Shown in pieces: positions 48,175 through 60,832 of a stretch of 64,000 bases of DNA (position 1 is its first letter; each line of letters starts with the position of its first letter). The translations under genes and the position numbers were made by a program. Origin of the DNA: Zeugodacus cucurbitae (Eukaryota > Arthropoda > Insecta > Diptera > Tephritidae); contig NC_071670.1 in the NCBI RefSeq assembly GCF_028554725.1, positions 58,124,501-58,188,500 on the forward strand. Direction: 5' to 3'. The notes under the pieces are model-generated. The model was not told the origin of the DNA and made no database searches. It saw nothing but the letters and a program-made list of their open reading frames with translations.

Positions 48175-49353
48175 AACAAGTAAGGAAGGGCTAAGTTCGG
48201 GTGTAACCGAACATTTTATACTCTCGCAATTTATTTATTTAACTTTATTTATATTATATAATACACAATTTGACCCACATATTCGTTATATATATTGCAT
48301 AAAGTCCATTGAAAGTTGGAAACCATAATATTAGGTTAGAAGCACCGAGGTCCTCGTGTTCGATATATGGGGCCTTAAAAACCTATGGTCCGATTTCGGC
48401 GATTTTTAGAATGGGGCTGCCACACTATAAACATAGTGTTTGTGCAAAGTTCTGCACCGATATCTTCACTAGTTCTTATTTTATACATTGTAATGTAAAC
48501 GATTCAGATTGTCTTCAAAGTTCTGGTATATAGGAAGTAGGTGTGGTTGTGAAGCGATTTGGCCTATTTTCACAACATATCATTGGGATGTAAGGAAACT
48601 ATTATAAACCAAGTTTCATTGAAATCGGTCGAGTAGTTCCTGAGATATGGTTTTTGACCCATAAGTGGGCGACGCCACGCCCATTTTCCATTTTGTAAAA
48701 AAATCTGAGTGTAGCTTTCATCGGCCATTTCTTATGTGAAATTTAGTGTTTCTAACGTTTTTCGTTAGTGAGTTAACCCACTTTTAGTAATTTTCAACCT
48801 AACTTTTGTATGGGAGGTGGGCGTGGTTATGATCCGATTTCATTCATTTTTGAACTGTATTAGGAAGTGGCTAAAAAAAACGACTGCAGAAAGTTTGGTT
48901 TATATAGCTCTTTTGGTTTGCGAGATATGTACAAAAAACTTAATAGGAGGCGGGGTCACGCCCACTTCCCCGTAAAAATTGCATCCCCTTTTCCCTTCAT
49001 AGTGCGATCCTTCATACCAAATTTTATTTTTATAGCTTTTGCTTAGTTATGGCACTTTATGTGTTTTGGGTTTTCACCATTTTGTGGGCGTGGCAGTGGT
49101 CCGATTTTGCTCATTTTCGAAAGCGACCTTCCTACCAAGGTTGCCAAGAAATAAGTGTGCCAAGTTTCATCAAGATATCTTAATTTTTACTCAAGTTACA
49201 GCTTGCACAGACGGACGGATGGACAGACAGACATTCGGATTTGAATATATATAACCCAATATCTAACTCGTTTTGTTTTGGGTGTTACAAACAACCGTTA
49301 TGTGAACAAAACTATAATACTCTCTTTAGCAACATTTGTTGCGAAAGTATAAA
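48175..49353 (+). mobile_element. Most complete hairpin-ended (Helentron/DINE-like) repeat
   Basis: ACAAGTAAGGAAGGGCTAAG is followed by a perfect hairpin, GTTCGG-GTGTAA-CCGAAC, then TTTTATACTCTCGCAA. Near the right end come ACGGACGGATGGACAGACAG (GACG/GACA microsatellite), TTTTGGGTGTTACAAAC and a terminal hairpin ATACTCTCTTTAGCAAC..GTTGCGAAAGTAT. This layout (terminal hairpins, an internal GTCY-type tract, no coding capacity) is that of mini-me/DINE-1-type elements, which are regarded as Helentron derivatives. Confidence 0.75.
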
Positions 49354-49645
49354 AAGATAATATATACTGAATGATATATGTATAATAGGCAATGGATAAT
49401 GAACAATAAATAACATAAGGTAGATAATAGATAACAGAAATATAGATTACATACGATAGATAACCGAAAACCTCAATTCCTCACACGTTCCGGTGTATCT
49501 ATCAGTTCTGGACTACATTACAGTTTAACTAATAGTGTTAGGATCTTTTTCATCTATTGAAAATCATTGAAGAACCATTTTTGAACTTTGATTAATAGAT
49601 AAATGCAAATTTTCATGAACACAATTCTCCAAAGGGATGAAATCG

Positions 49646-49699
49646 GGGTGTGTTAAAAAAATAACGGTAATTTTCGTTTTTGAAAAAAATATTTCTTCC
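49646..49699. mobile_element. Solo end of the TGTTCAAAAAATAACGG MITE
   Basis: GGTGTGTTAAAAAAATAACGGTAATTTTCG matches the right end of the element at 2605-2968. A TTAA element has inserted beside it. Confidence 0.5.
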
Positions 49700-49703
49700 T
49701 TAA

Positions 49704-49960
49704 GGGGTTACATGGGTTTCGTGGGTTCTAAAAATCGATTTTTTATTTTTTGGCTTATTAATTGCTACAACATCTCAAGAATATTATACTAATCCTATCG
49801 AGCCGAATAATAAAACTACTTAAGCGATCTTGATGAAATTTTGCACAGGTGTTCGAGATACAATTTTCTCGTGCTTGAACGAAGGATTTTTTTTCGATTA
49901 CAACTATGAAAAAAAAAAACAAAATGTCCATTTTTTACCCGACAAAACCCATGTAACCCT
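49704..49960. mobile_element. TTAA-flanked MITE with GGGGTTACATGGG ends, short copy
   Basis: TTAA at 49700-49703 and 49961-49964. The left end is GGGGTTACATGGGTTT; the right end, read inward, is AGGGTTACATGGGTTT. At 257 bp it includes GGTGTTCGAGATACAATTTT and CGTGCTTGAACGAAGGA, also present (inverted) in the copy at 62497-63164. Confidence 0.85.
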
Positions 49961-49964
49961 TTAA

Positions 49965-52010
49965 ACTACATTGATATTGTATAACACTCGGCTGGGTATT
50001 GAACTAAACTAAAATATTCCAGGAGATTGAGTCATAAATAAAAAAAACTATTCTCCGATTTTCGAAGTTAGCCTACAAAATCAAAATATTTGGTTTCGAA
50101 GTTCCAAAATAGGATTTAAAAAAAAAAAATTATTAATTTCAGAATATACTTATTGAAAAATCTAAAATATGGATACAATCAACATTTTATTTCTATTTCA
50201 ATGGTGTATAAAACTTGAACGTAGATTTTATTTCACAGATGCTGTAAAGATCCAGTATTTTTTGAAAAATATTTTTATTTATTTTTTTTTTTCGAAGATC
50301 TCACTGAGGGTCAATCACATAAATTATATTTCATCAATTAGAACAAATTACGAACACCAAAAACTGCTAAAAGGGCACATAAAATGCTAAGTAGCTGGAA
50401 AATATTGCCAAGAATCAAAATAAGGTGACAAACGCGTACCTAATTCACCAAATTACAAAATTATGAAGTAACTTAAATTGACCCCCATTGAACCAATGAA
50501 CATTACAAACCAAAACAACCGGAAGTCTGCATAATTTTAAGCCTTAACGGTAACTTGTTAGGGAAGTATATAAAAAATGGAACTAATAGTAGATATATAT
50601 TTAAAAAAGAAGAAAAGAGAAAAAAATATAAATCAAATCTAAATACTGACCTAAAAATAAACATGGTGCATATGTTAATGACACTGAGCGTTACGCACCT
50701 GAAATGATGTGACTGCGTTCACTTTTACTTTTCAGCGATTCAACGCTACATACGACAATAATATACTCTAGCAGTGTAAGTAATGGCATATGCCCGGCAC
50801 TTTTCGCCACTCCAAACAATCAAAACACGCAAAACTTCGATTACAGCAAGCAGCGTGTGTGTGTGTGTTGGTATAACAGTCTAGGCAGCATAACGATTTG
50901 TTCTCACACCCCCAATCACGGAAATAATAGCATAATCAGCAAGTTTTACAACCACCCTTGACCACTACGGCGATTTTTGGCAATCTAAATCGGAAAAGCG
51001 TTCAAATCACAACAAATACTCAAAGTTAAAGGTATTATGCCTTGCATAAGCTTGCTTGCCTTTCTGTTTATATGTATTTCTATGTGTGTGCAAATGAAGC
51101 AATCTGCTAAAACACTCCTTGGTATTTATGTTTATATTTTCAGCATTTCGCTGTTGACTGCTCAATGACTTGAGCAATCACGACAAAATAGGTTGGGCCT
51201 ATATATCTTTCCATGCCACCGCTCCACCTCTTAAATTATGTGTAGGAATTTTTTTTTGTTGTGTTTTTATGCGTTTCGATTGCTTTACTTTCATAAATTG
51301 CCGCATAGCTGACCCTTAAGTCGTTCTGCTTTTGTTATTCTCAATCGCTCTTTTTCACTTTTCGTCAGCGATTGCATTGGCTCCTCCCCCGGTGCTCCAC
51401 TGATTGCTATTTTAGATTTGTTTTCATTTGCATATTTGGATTTGAAATATTTGCTATTGTCATGAGTGTTTATGCTCGGAAAGTGTGTGTTTGTTTTCGA
51501 ATTTTTCGTAGTTTGCTTTTAGGCGCGAAAAGCACATTTTCCGCTCAAGTGATTTGTTATCGCGTTTTATTAGTTCTTTTGTGAAAATTTTGACTTCCGG
51601 TGAAAGAAACATAATTTGTGAAGTGGTGTTTTATGACATTATGCGATAATTTACTGTTAAGGGTCGGTATGTTTTGGCCTATTCAGTTCTGACCTATTCG
51701 AATTAAACATGTTGTGGATAATTGAGTTATCTTTCGAGTCGATATTTGAATACTTTTTGAATTTTAGTCCATTTCAGAATCATATATGCATCCACATTGT
51801 TGATTTTATAAACTTTTTACAACTATCTTGAACTCAGTGCCATCTAGCGAGTAATTTTATGCAACTCCTATGCTATTTGGATATTAATATTATAGCCTAA
51901 ATATGAAATATAAATTGGACTACAAGAGGAACGGATTGTCTGACTCATGAGGACATGGCCAACGAACGACCTTAAATTTTTATATATTTTTTATAATTTT
52001 ATATAAAATA
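49965..52010. other. Non-coding DNA
   Basis: A GT run lies near 50853-50870. The open frames at 50169-50390 and 51372-51584 have no recognisable domains. Confidence 0.4.
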
Positions 52011-52400
52011 AAAAAGGTGGCAACTCTCTAAATTTGCTATGAAACTTTTTTGAACTGATCTTGATTGAATGCCCAAAACGTAATATCTGACATAATTATT
52101 TATAGTAATTTTTTATTGTATTAACTATTTTTTATTTTTTAAACAGGTGGCAACACTTTCTCAAAATATTTTTATTTGTAAAATGGTTTAAACATCTGCA
52201 GTTTGATAAATATACTGAAATATATCTTTAACTAATTGTATACAATTATCATTTTCAAACAGGTGGCAACCCTTAAACAAATTTTTTGAGTTTTCAATAA
52301 AAAATTGCATAATATTTTAATAAATAAGAGAATTTTAAATGTTTTCTAAAACAATTTCAATTTAATTATTGTTAAAACCAGAGGCATCACTACAACAAAA
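52011..52400. repeat. Diverged tandem repeat of about 120 bp with GGTGGCAAC motif
   Basis: AGGTGGCAAC occurs near 52014, 52145 and 52260, and a decayed form (AGAGGCATCAC) near 52380. The spacings are about 131, 115 and 120 bp. The sequence between motifs is AT-rich and poorly conserved. Confidence 0.55.
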
Positions 52401-55009
52401 ATATTACAGTTTTTTTGTAAAATACCGTTACTATAAACTCTTTTAGATGAAAATCCTGAAATGTTTATTGCGTAAACTTACGTTTACTTGCGTTAACCCA
52501 TTTACAAATATGCGTATGTCTGCGTGGCTAGACTATAATTTCCGCTTTGTAGCAAACTGCCAGACCGAACAGTAATTGCTTTACATTTTCAACCGGTTCC
52601 CGTTACGGTGTGTGCATAGAGCAACAAATCTCTTACATGTAGCTGTAAGTTGAAGTATTTACATACATTTCTTACATAATCTAATTGATTGCACGTTCAA
52701 AAGTGCTCACTCAATTGGGTTTGTGTGTCCAAATTTATGAAATGCAAAATGTTACGTATACGCCTGGTTGCACCGACTAATCGAGCTTTCCATTTGTGTT
52801 TATAAGAAACTATTTTGATTGTGAAATGAAAGCAAAAATTTGGATTTATTTTAGATAATCCAAATAATTGTTTCTGGAATTCATATTTTTTCAAATTAAT
52901 TATCAAATCTCACTCTGGTGAATATAGGTAAACTACAGGTGGTTGTTTATAAAGATTATGGCTGCCGAATTATTTTTATGATAGCGCATTTAAATAAATT
53001 TTGGCAAATATAGGCAGCTTCGGTTTCAATTCCACGCTGCCCTTTTATGCTAATAAAACATTGGTATATGGGGCTCCCCATCTGTTTGCAAAATTTTTAT
53101 TGCCTTTGTTAACAAAGTTTTTATTATGATAACTAACTGTTGGTGGCAATTTAAGCTATACAAATATTTGGGAATTACTTTAGAGAAGAGAATATACAGA
53201 GGATAAAGCAAATATTGCATGAAAATAGTTGATTAATATTCGAATATAATTATGAGTATTTATCAGCTACAACTACAACTTTTGAAGATTACATTGACTA
53301 CAAACACACAGCAAAATTAATTGATCAATTAAAATTTTGATTGAGAAGCCAGTTTTTGCCCTTCACACTGCCGGCTGCTCGATAATCAATCATCTTTTAC
53401 ACATTTTTGTTATTGCTTTTCAAAAGAAGTTGGTAAGTTTCATCAGCTGATTGTTATTTTTTATTTATTTCCAGCAGCGACATCTACCGTCGTGTAGCGT
53501 GAACAACAACTTCTAGACAAATAACGTATATATAATTACAAATAATCGAGCAGAGGCCGGTTAATTGATCAATTAGTTCCTGTGGGAAAAGGCTATTAGA
53601 CTTAAGCGTGAACACCTAAAAAATAATTACTGAATAGATTTCTTCAATAAATTTTGAACTAAAAAGTATAATGTCTTTTTCCAAAAGTGATTCGTTAGCA
53701 TTCACTTGGCGAAAAATAAATGAAAGTTTTTTCTCAAACAGAATAAAATCGCATTTATATTATATTTGCCCCACAAAATCGCAAAACAACTCTAAATTGC
53801 TGGTACAAGTACACGCCGTGTTTAAAAATATTTACAAACAAAGTGCAAATTGCAAAGCATTAACAATTTCGCTCAGCCATCAAACAGTTAGTTATCCCTC
53901 AAGTGGCGGGAACTCAGCCACAAATTGAAAGCGCAAGAAAAGCGAATGTACATTTCAACGAACGAAGTGCGCTACGCGGCACAAGAGCATAAAATCAAAC
54001 ACGCGTGTGCGGTACTACAACACACAACAGCACACATAACTGAGCATTTATATTTCTTCTTATTAGTATGTAGCACGTTCGCTTCGCATGTAGAATCACT
54101 ATTTATACGCACAAATTCACAATTATTTTTTTATTAGAAAAATACGCGAATTTTATGAGTTGCCGAGAGAATTTTCGCACAATTATTTTGAATTAATATT
54201 CGGTTAACCTTCGATGGGTAAACAAACAAGCAAAATGATTTGTATTTGAAAATGAAACAATTCAGATGCAACGACGATGGAGAAACGAGCGAAATGCTGT
54301 GCGAACACGTTTAATAAAGGGCGTTTAATGTTTGGAATTTGTGTATAATTTTCAAATGAATTCATTTTCGAATTGAGTGGTTGAGATTTCTGCGGATATC
54401 TTAAAAGTGATTTGTTTTCAAGAATTTTATAAATTTCATAGTGATCTCGGAGAAACTTAAAGATTTCTAATCTTTAACTAAATTTCTTTCTGGATTTATA
54501 AAAATTTATATTAAATGCATGGGATCGATACAATAAAAAAACTCTCCATTTAAATTCAGGTTTATGTAGATCTTCAATTAGTCGGATTGTTATAGATTAT
54601 TATGCTCTCTCTATCTCTCTCTTTGCTGTAATTCGACTCCTCAAATAAAATCACTTCTTTCTTGATAATTGCCTACCACTATTCAATCACTGAACACAAA
54701 ACTATACTCTCAGTATCACTCTCTTGCTCAGTTCCTCAAATTTGACATATAGGAACTGAAATAAGGAAGAACGTAAGCAACTTGAATAGTACAATTACTA
54801 TACTTTTGTGAGAGTGCCATATGAATGAATCCTGGAATGAAAAATATAAGATCGCTACGCACTACCTCATAAAAAAACTGTCAAGCTTTTATTGTATTTG
54901 TAAATAGAACATGTTACTTTCCTCTTCCTTTCGTTAGGGACATCAATAACCAATGTTTCCAGTCAAACACATTCCAAAATAGTAACGGAGGCAGACGTAT
55001 CGTCTGTAT
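52401..55009. other. Non-coding DNA with weak open frames at 53671-54137
   Basis: Two abutting plus-strand frames (85 and 70 residues, overlapping by four bases) start MSFSKSDSLAFTWRKINESF and MKAQEKRMYISTNEVRYAAQ. I recognise neither and do not call them genes. A TCTCTC run lies near 54605. Confidence 0.4.
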
Positions 55010-55370
55010 GTAATTGGCGTAGAAACGTTTAGCCGGTTATAGGCGAATCCACCAGAGCGCGCGATTCATTTCTCCGTTTTGAAGTTTGTTCCCATTTGGT
55101 AATTCCAAGTGCTGCCAGGTCACTTTTCACTTGATCATTCCAACGGAGTGGAGGTCGACCTCTTCCTCGGCTTCCTCCGGCGGGTACTACATCGAACACT
55201 TTCAAAGCTGGAGCGTTTTCGTCCTTTCGGATAAGATGACCTAACCAGCGTAGCCGCTGTCTTTTTATTCGCTGAACTATGTCAATGTCGTCGTATAACT
55301 AGTACAGCTCATCGTTCCATCGTCTGCGGTATTCGGCTTCCATCCTCCACACGAATCGTAACTGTCGTAA
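55010..55370 (-). pseudogene. LINE 3-prime tail, copy 2
   Basis: The minus strand reads DIDIVQRIKRQRLRWLGHLI, RGRGRPPLRWNDQVKSDLAA and RALVDSPITG: the same C-terminal segment as 19778-20170, with one stop shortly before DDIDIV and further decay outside. It ends at the same CGCCAATTA-type junction on the plus strand, here without the triplet tail. Confidence 0.8.
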
Positions 55371-56787
55371 AATTTATTTCTGTCACATATATCAAGCCTT
55401 GGATTTCAGCGTGTCATTTAAATGGTAGACAAATGTATTTATAAACTAACCGCAAACTATTAACTTATACTTAATACATGTCAGCATATATATAAGAGAT
55501 TCACCTCCCACCTCTTCAGCTGAAATCGCATTGAAAATCCGTAGCTGTCCCATCATCAGACCAACCAGCACACCCAACAACTGAAAATTCCACATTTATC
55601 TTTAAAGCCATAAATTTCTCAAGTGCTGCCCAGGTTATTTCAAGCTGCTTTGGTGGAGAAAATGACACACGACGGCGGGTATAAGTGTATACAAAAATGT
55701 ATTCCCTCATATAAATACACATATTTACATCGCAACCGCTTCTTCACGCACTTCAAATGAAATTTATAGCATTTAAACGCCACTTCACACTTTCGCTGCT
55801 CGCTATTAGCCTAGTTCGCACTAGCGGTTTTGTGGGCTATAAAAATGTAAATTAGATTGATTTTTATCACACCGCAACAAAGTGACAATGGCAAATGGTG
55901 GGCGTTTTATTTGTGAAATTTCTTACGAATCTTAACACAACTGAAATGTTTAGATAAAATTTGAATGCTATAAAATGAACCTTTAGCAATCCGTACATAA
56001 AGTGAAATAGAATTATCAATGAAGGTGAAGAAATTTCAATATTTATATATTTGAATCCGCTTGGTGGCGCTGGTGATACAAACAATTTAATGTAATATTT
56101 TGGACGAAATATTTTAAATATTTTTTGTCTTCTCACGCACTTCCCCTACTCCTGACATAAGGCATTAAAAAAGCAAATATATTCACGTGACAAAAATTCA
56201 AGCAGCGAGCGCTTCTAGACTCGACTACACTCAAATGCCTGTTAAAATGCTATTGCAAGCATTTTTAATCGTCGTTTCCAACATTAACTTGAGTTTACTG
56301 GTCTTTCACTAAGCCAGTAGATTATTGTCTTATCATTTATTTGCTTTAATTTGAGTTAAAATGTGCTTAACTGTGCAAGAGCATGAAAATGGCATTTCCT
56401 TAATGGCGAAGGTAACGTATCCTTGTGTCCTTTCAGTTACGAAGCCAAACGCACATATGTATGTACCTTAATAGAAGTATATGAGTTTACATAGCTCCTA
56501 GTTTTTTTATTGCTCTTCAGTCTTTTATTGTTGTTGTTGTTGCATGTGCTTCTGCAAAAGCTTTTCCTGCGTTACTGATTACACTCCAGTGAAACGTGAT
56601 TTACTTTTTACTTTATGTGTAGTGCATTGAGCTGCAGGGATTTCGGTTTTTATGATGATGATACTGGTGTGATCTTAACGAGCGAGCTGTTGCGGGGCTT
56701 AAAGCTTAAAGCTTAGAAATACTTAACAATATCATGGTCATACAAATACAAAATACACCCTTAGAATAGAAAAATATTGCTTAGGAG
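55371..56787. other. Non-coding DNA
   Basis: The minus-strand frames at 55516-55722 and 55867-56136 have no recognisable domains. TTGTTGTTGTTG lies near 56529. Confidence 0.4.
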
Positions 56788-57320
56788 TTGAAATTGAGAT
56801 TAGGATATCGATTAAGATTGAGATTGAGATTTAAATTTTAATTTAAATTAAGATTCAGATTGAGAGAGCGATTTGAGTTTGCGACTGATATTGAGATTGA
56901 GATCGAGAATGAAAACGAGATTAAGATTGAGACGAAGATTGAGTTTGAGAATGATATTGTGATTGATGGTGAGGTTGAGGTTGAAGTTGAAATAGTGATT
57001 GCGATTGAGATTGTGATTAAGATTGAGACTGAGATTGAGAATGAGAATGAAATTGAATTTGAGAATGAGATTGAGATTGAGATTGGATTTGTATATGGAA
57101 TTGAAATCGAAATCGAGATTGAATTTGAAATTGAGATTAAGTTTGAGATTGAGATTGAGATAAAGGTTGATGTTGACATTGTGATTGAGATTCCGATTAA
57201 GATTGAGATTAAGTTTGAGATTGATTTTGAGATTGAGGTTGAGATTGAGGTTGAAGTTGAAATTGTGATTGCGATTGAGATTGAGATTGATATTGAGGTT
57301 GATATTGAGATTGAGATAAA
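56788..57320. repeat. (GATTGA)n hexanucleotide array, about 530 bp
   Basis: Tandem GATTGA with frequent variants (GAATGA, AAGTTT, GAGGTT). Because the unit is six bases, both strands stay open: plus encodes alternating I and E (205-residue frame), minus alternating S and I. This is simple sequence, not a gene. Confidence 0.95.
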
Positions 57321-58299
57321 ATATGAATTTATTTCTAAAAAAGTTTGCTCACAACGATTAATATTTTATTTGTACAAAGAACGTCGGTACTTTCTTGTTC
57401 CAAATATTTTCTCTTCAAAAATATTTTTCATAATTGCTTGTCAGTATCACTTTACTTTAAATAATTGCTTCGTTTAAGCTAACAGTTTACTCGTCTCTGT
57501 ATCTATTATATCTTTTACGCCAAATTCTAATAACTAATCAATGAATTGACAGCTTTCGTATTTCACACCTTCTGTGTGGGATGTCGTTGGTACACACTTT
57601 TGACAACAATAACAAAAATACACACTTCTCAGGCATGAGGCAAACAGCTTGCCAAACTCAATGACTTTTGACAACTATACATATGACATGTGGGCACATA
57701 CATATATATATACGTATGACGAACTGATGACAACAATGTTTTGGCTATTTGGACTGGCGCCAAGATGTTTTGTGAATATGAATTGAGACAATTAGTTGAA
57801 TTGCATACGTCTATGCTATATGCAAGAGCATATATACGTACAAAATTCGAATTTGCCGATTTAGTGACGAAACATTCATTGTTTACACGCACATATAAAT
57901 ATTTGTACACAAAATCTCTGAACAAATAAGCAAAAGACACACACATTGTATAAGCAAAAATGCAGATCTGGCAAGTTGAATGAACGTGATGCTATAAAAA
58001 CAAATAAAATGACATTTCAGCGCATCAACCGTACGATTTGAACACACAAAGAATTGGTTCATGCAATGTCATCAACAATTTGCATTATATTTCTCAACTC
58101 ATAAACAACTTTCATTTAATTGACTACATTGTTTTTGAAGAGGAACACACTTAATTATTTCCACACTCAAGAGATGAGGGATTGGGGAATATAATATTAA
58201 AAAAAGGTATTTACGATATACATGAGTCTTTTTAGCTCTACAAAATCACTGTTTTGTTTTAGGGAAAGGGTAACCTATTACCGTATTATAAATACTCAA
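57321..58299. other. Non-coding DNA
   Basis: Frames at 57629-57946 overlap on opposite strands and contain TACATATATATATACG simple sequence. Nothing supportable. Confidence 0.4.
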
Positions 58300-58918
58300 A
58301 AACAAGAAAAAACGTTAACTTCGGCTGTACCGAAGCTAATATACCCTTCACAGGTGCATTTCTTTTAGTAACTATGTGTTTAAGCAAATCTAAAGACGTA
58401 AGAAAAAGTCATTAAAAAAAAGAAAACATTTTACTAATTCTTTTTAGCCGGGTTGTTTGCTAGAAACATTAAGGTTATATAGCTAACCGATCTGAACAAT
58501 TTCTTCGGAGATTATATTATTACCTTAAGCAGTAATCCATGTCAAATTTCGTGAAGATACCACGTCAAATGCGAAAACTTTCTATACAAGCCTTTGATTC
58601 CGATCGTTCAGTTTGTATAGCAGCTATATGATATAGTGGTCCGATATCTTCAGTTCCGACAAATGAGCAGCTTCTTGAAGATAAAATAACATCTGCAAAA
58701 TTTCAAAACGATATCTTAAAAACTGAAGGACTAGTTCGTATATATACAGACAGACAGATGGACGGACGGACGGACAGACGGACGGACATGGCAAATCGAC
58801 TCAGTTCAACATACTGATCATTTATATATATACTTTATAGGGCCTCCGACGCTTCCTTCTGGGTGTTACAAACTTCGTGACAAACTTAATATACCCTGTC
58901 TGTTCAGGGTATAAATAT
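58300..58918 (+). mobile_element. mini-me-like repeat with GACG/GACA microsatellite
   Basis: The 5-prime hairpin is CTTCGG-CTGTA-CCGAAG (58319-58334), followed by TAATATACCC. The sequence then holds ACAGACAGACAGATGGACGG and ACGGACAGACGGACGGACAT, a conserved core (TGGCAAATCGACTCAGTTCA), TATATATATAC, CTGGGTGTTACAAACTTCG, and a terminal hairpin TATACCCTG-TCTGTT-CAGGGTATA. A GTCY tract and a TA tract separated by a short conserved core are the defining layout of dipteran mini-me elements. No coding capacity. Confidence 0.8.
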
Positions 58919-60832
58919 CAGACAAGTAACAAGATAGAAAAAGTTAAATTAAAGTGTTAAATTTTCTACTAGGGTATTTAGTATGGAGCTGCAAAATGTT
59001 CAGAATTACTGATACAAATTTAAAAGAAATGCTATAGAAGAGTTTAAGTTCAGTAAAATATTGAAAAAAAAAATTATTAATTTATTTTTATTTTTGGTGA
59101 AAAAAAAAATTTCAAAAATTTTAATTTCAAAAAAATTTGAAAAAATGTCAACATTTGTTTTTAATAAAAACACATTTTTTAAACATCAAAAGAAGCTTAG
59201 AGTGATTTTAAACACAAAAAATCGGTCAACTCACAATTACACGTTTTGCTCTATTTGGTAGTCAATTACACGTTGCATGTAATTATAATTACTATGTGTA
59301 ATTATAGCACGACCGGATTATATTTAGAATTCAAATAAAAGAAGAATATTATTTTTAGTTATGAAGCATCAAAACAATCAACAATGCGTGTCGTAAGCAA
59401 TCAAAATTGATAGCAATGAGATAGCGCCAATAATTATTTATAATTACTTTTGTAAAAAATAGACAATATTTCTAAAATTACTTTGAGCGCTTATATAATT
59501 CATAACAACATAAAGATGCTATTAGAGCATAGAGATTATAATATAAAAATATACAATTTAATATTTTCTAGTTTTCTTTATTTGTAATCGGAAGTAATTA
59601 CTGCAGTAATTACAAAAATAATGAATCTCAATATAGATACATAAATTTTTATATAATTTATTAATACATATTTATCTATATTATTCTTTTATTTTTCTAC
59701 TTAAATTATACCAACAATAACATCATTTATAATTACCAATTTAATTACTTTAAATTAGTTCACCGAAATTTAAACTTTTAGTAATTCAAATTTGAAAACC
59801 ACATAATTCGTGCATAATTGCTTTAGTTCATAGGAAATTCGGTGTAAAATGGAAGCGTGAAAATTGCTTCCCGCTCATAAAGCGAAATTAAAAGCAAATG
59901 TTGCGAAGTGTTGCCAGCGTTTTCATTATACGCTGTTTCCTCCAATTCTTGCAAACATTTATTGTACGGCATGGGCAGCCTCACAATTCCAGCATTTGTA
60001 AATTTTTGCAAGCAAGTCGTAAAATTATTCAAAATTTTTCTGTGTGTATGTATGTGCTGCATATTTTCCATAAATATCGCGCTCATTGTTTTCTTAATAT
60101 TGCCATGTTTTTTTTTTATTTTTTTGGCGATTTTTAATTTTTTTTTCTCCATTTTACTCTGGATTTAATGACGAAATCGTGCAGAAAATGATGAAAGCAG
60201 ATTTTTGTATATTTACTTTGCCGATATTTACGCGGAAGGCGGTTTCAATTTATTTATATTTTCTTCGGTTTTCTTCTTCTTCTTGAAAAGAATATTAAAA
60301 TATTTGCAGCGAATTTTAATGTTGCCGGCGGTGTTCCGGCAATTGGGCGCTGGAAAACATTTTTGAATGTAAAATTTATTTTTACAATGGATAGAAACAT
60401 CTACATAGTAGAGAACAGCAGAACTTAAGAGCAATCAAAGAGCTGATCTCAGGAACCGTTTCGAAGGGTTTCCTATTTGTTTTGGTTAAATTTTCATATT
60501 TAACGGCCTCAGGTTCATAAAGAATTCAGTTCTTGACGACGATCAAGATCAAAATCTTGACAGTCGGGCCTTTAGAACCGGAATGGACGCGATTTTATCA
60601 AGTAGAGGATATTTCCAATTTCGTCCCTATCTGTGGAAACTGAAATCTAAAAGCATATCCCATGAGGCCCAAAATGGAATTCGAAATACTTTTGTACTTT
60701 TCCGTTTTGGGATCAAAAAATCAGAAGCTTTCAACACTCAAGTCCTCAAGTTGAAGTTCTCAACACTCATCTCCTCAACTTGCCCAACCCCCTCCTTAAA
60801 AAAAATCATCCCAACACCTTCCATAACCTCAA
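58919..60832. other. Non-coding DNA with a TAATTA-rich stretch at 59230-59760
   Basis: TAATTAC or its complement recurs at about 59281-59305, 59440, 59595-59611 (the palindrome TAATTACTGCAGTAATTA) and 59733-59750. Long A and T runs lie at 59060-59110 and 60110-60150. No exon was recognised. Confidence 0.4.

Noticed and set aside
53671..54137. Two abutting plus-strand frames overlapping by four bases, like a small operon
   Set aside because: This is a eukaryotic genome, neither product is recognisable, and the overlap is probably chance.
56860..57477. A 205-residue open frame rich in alternating I and E
   Set aside because: It is entirely the product of the GATTGA hexamer array; the opposite strand is equally open.
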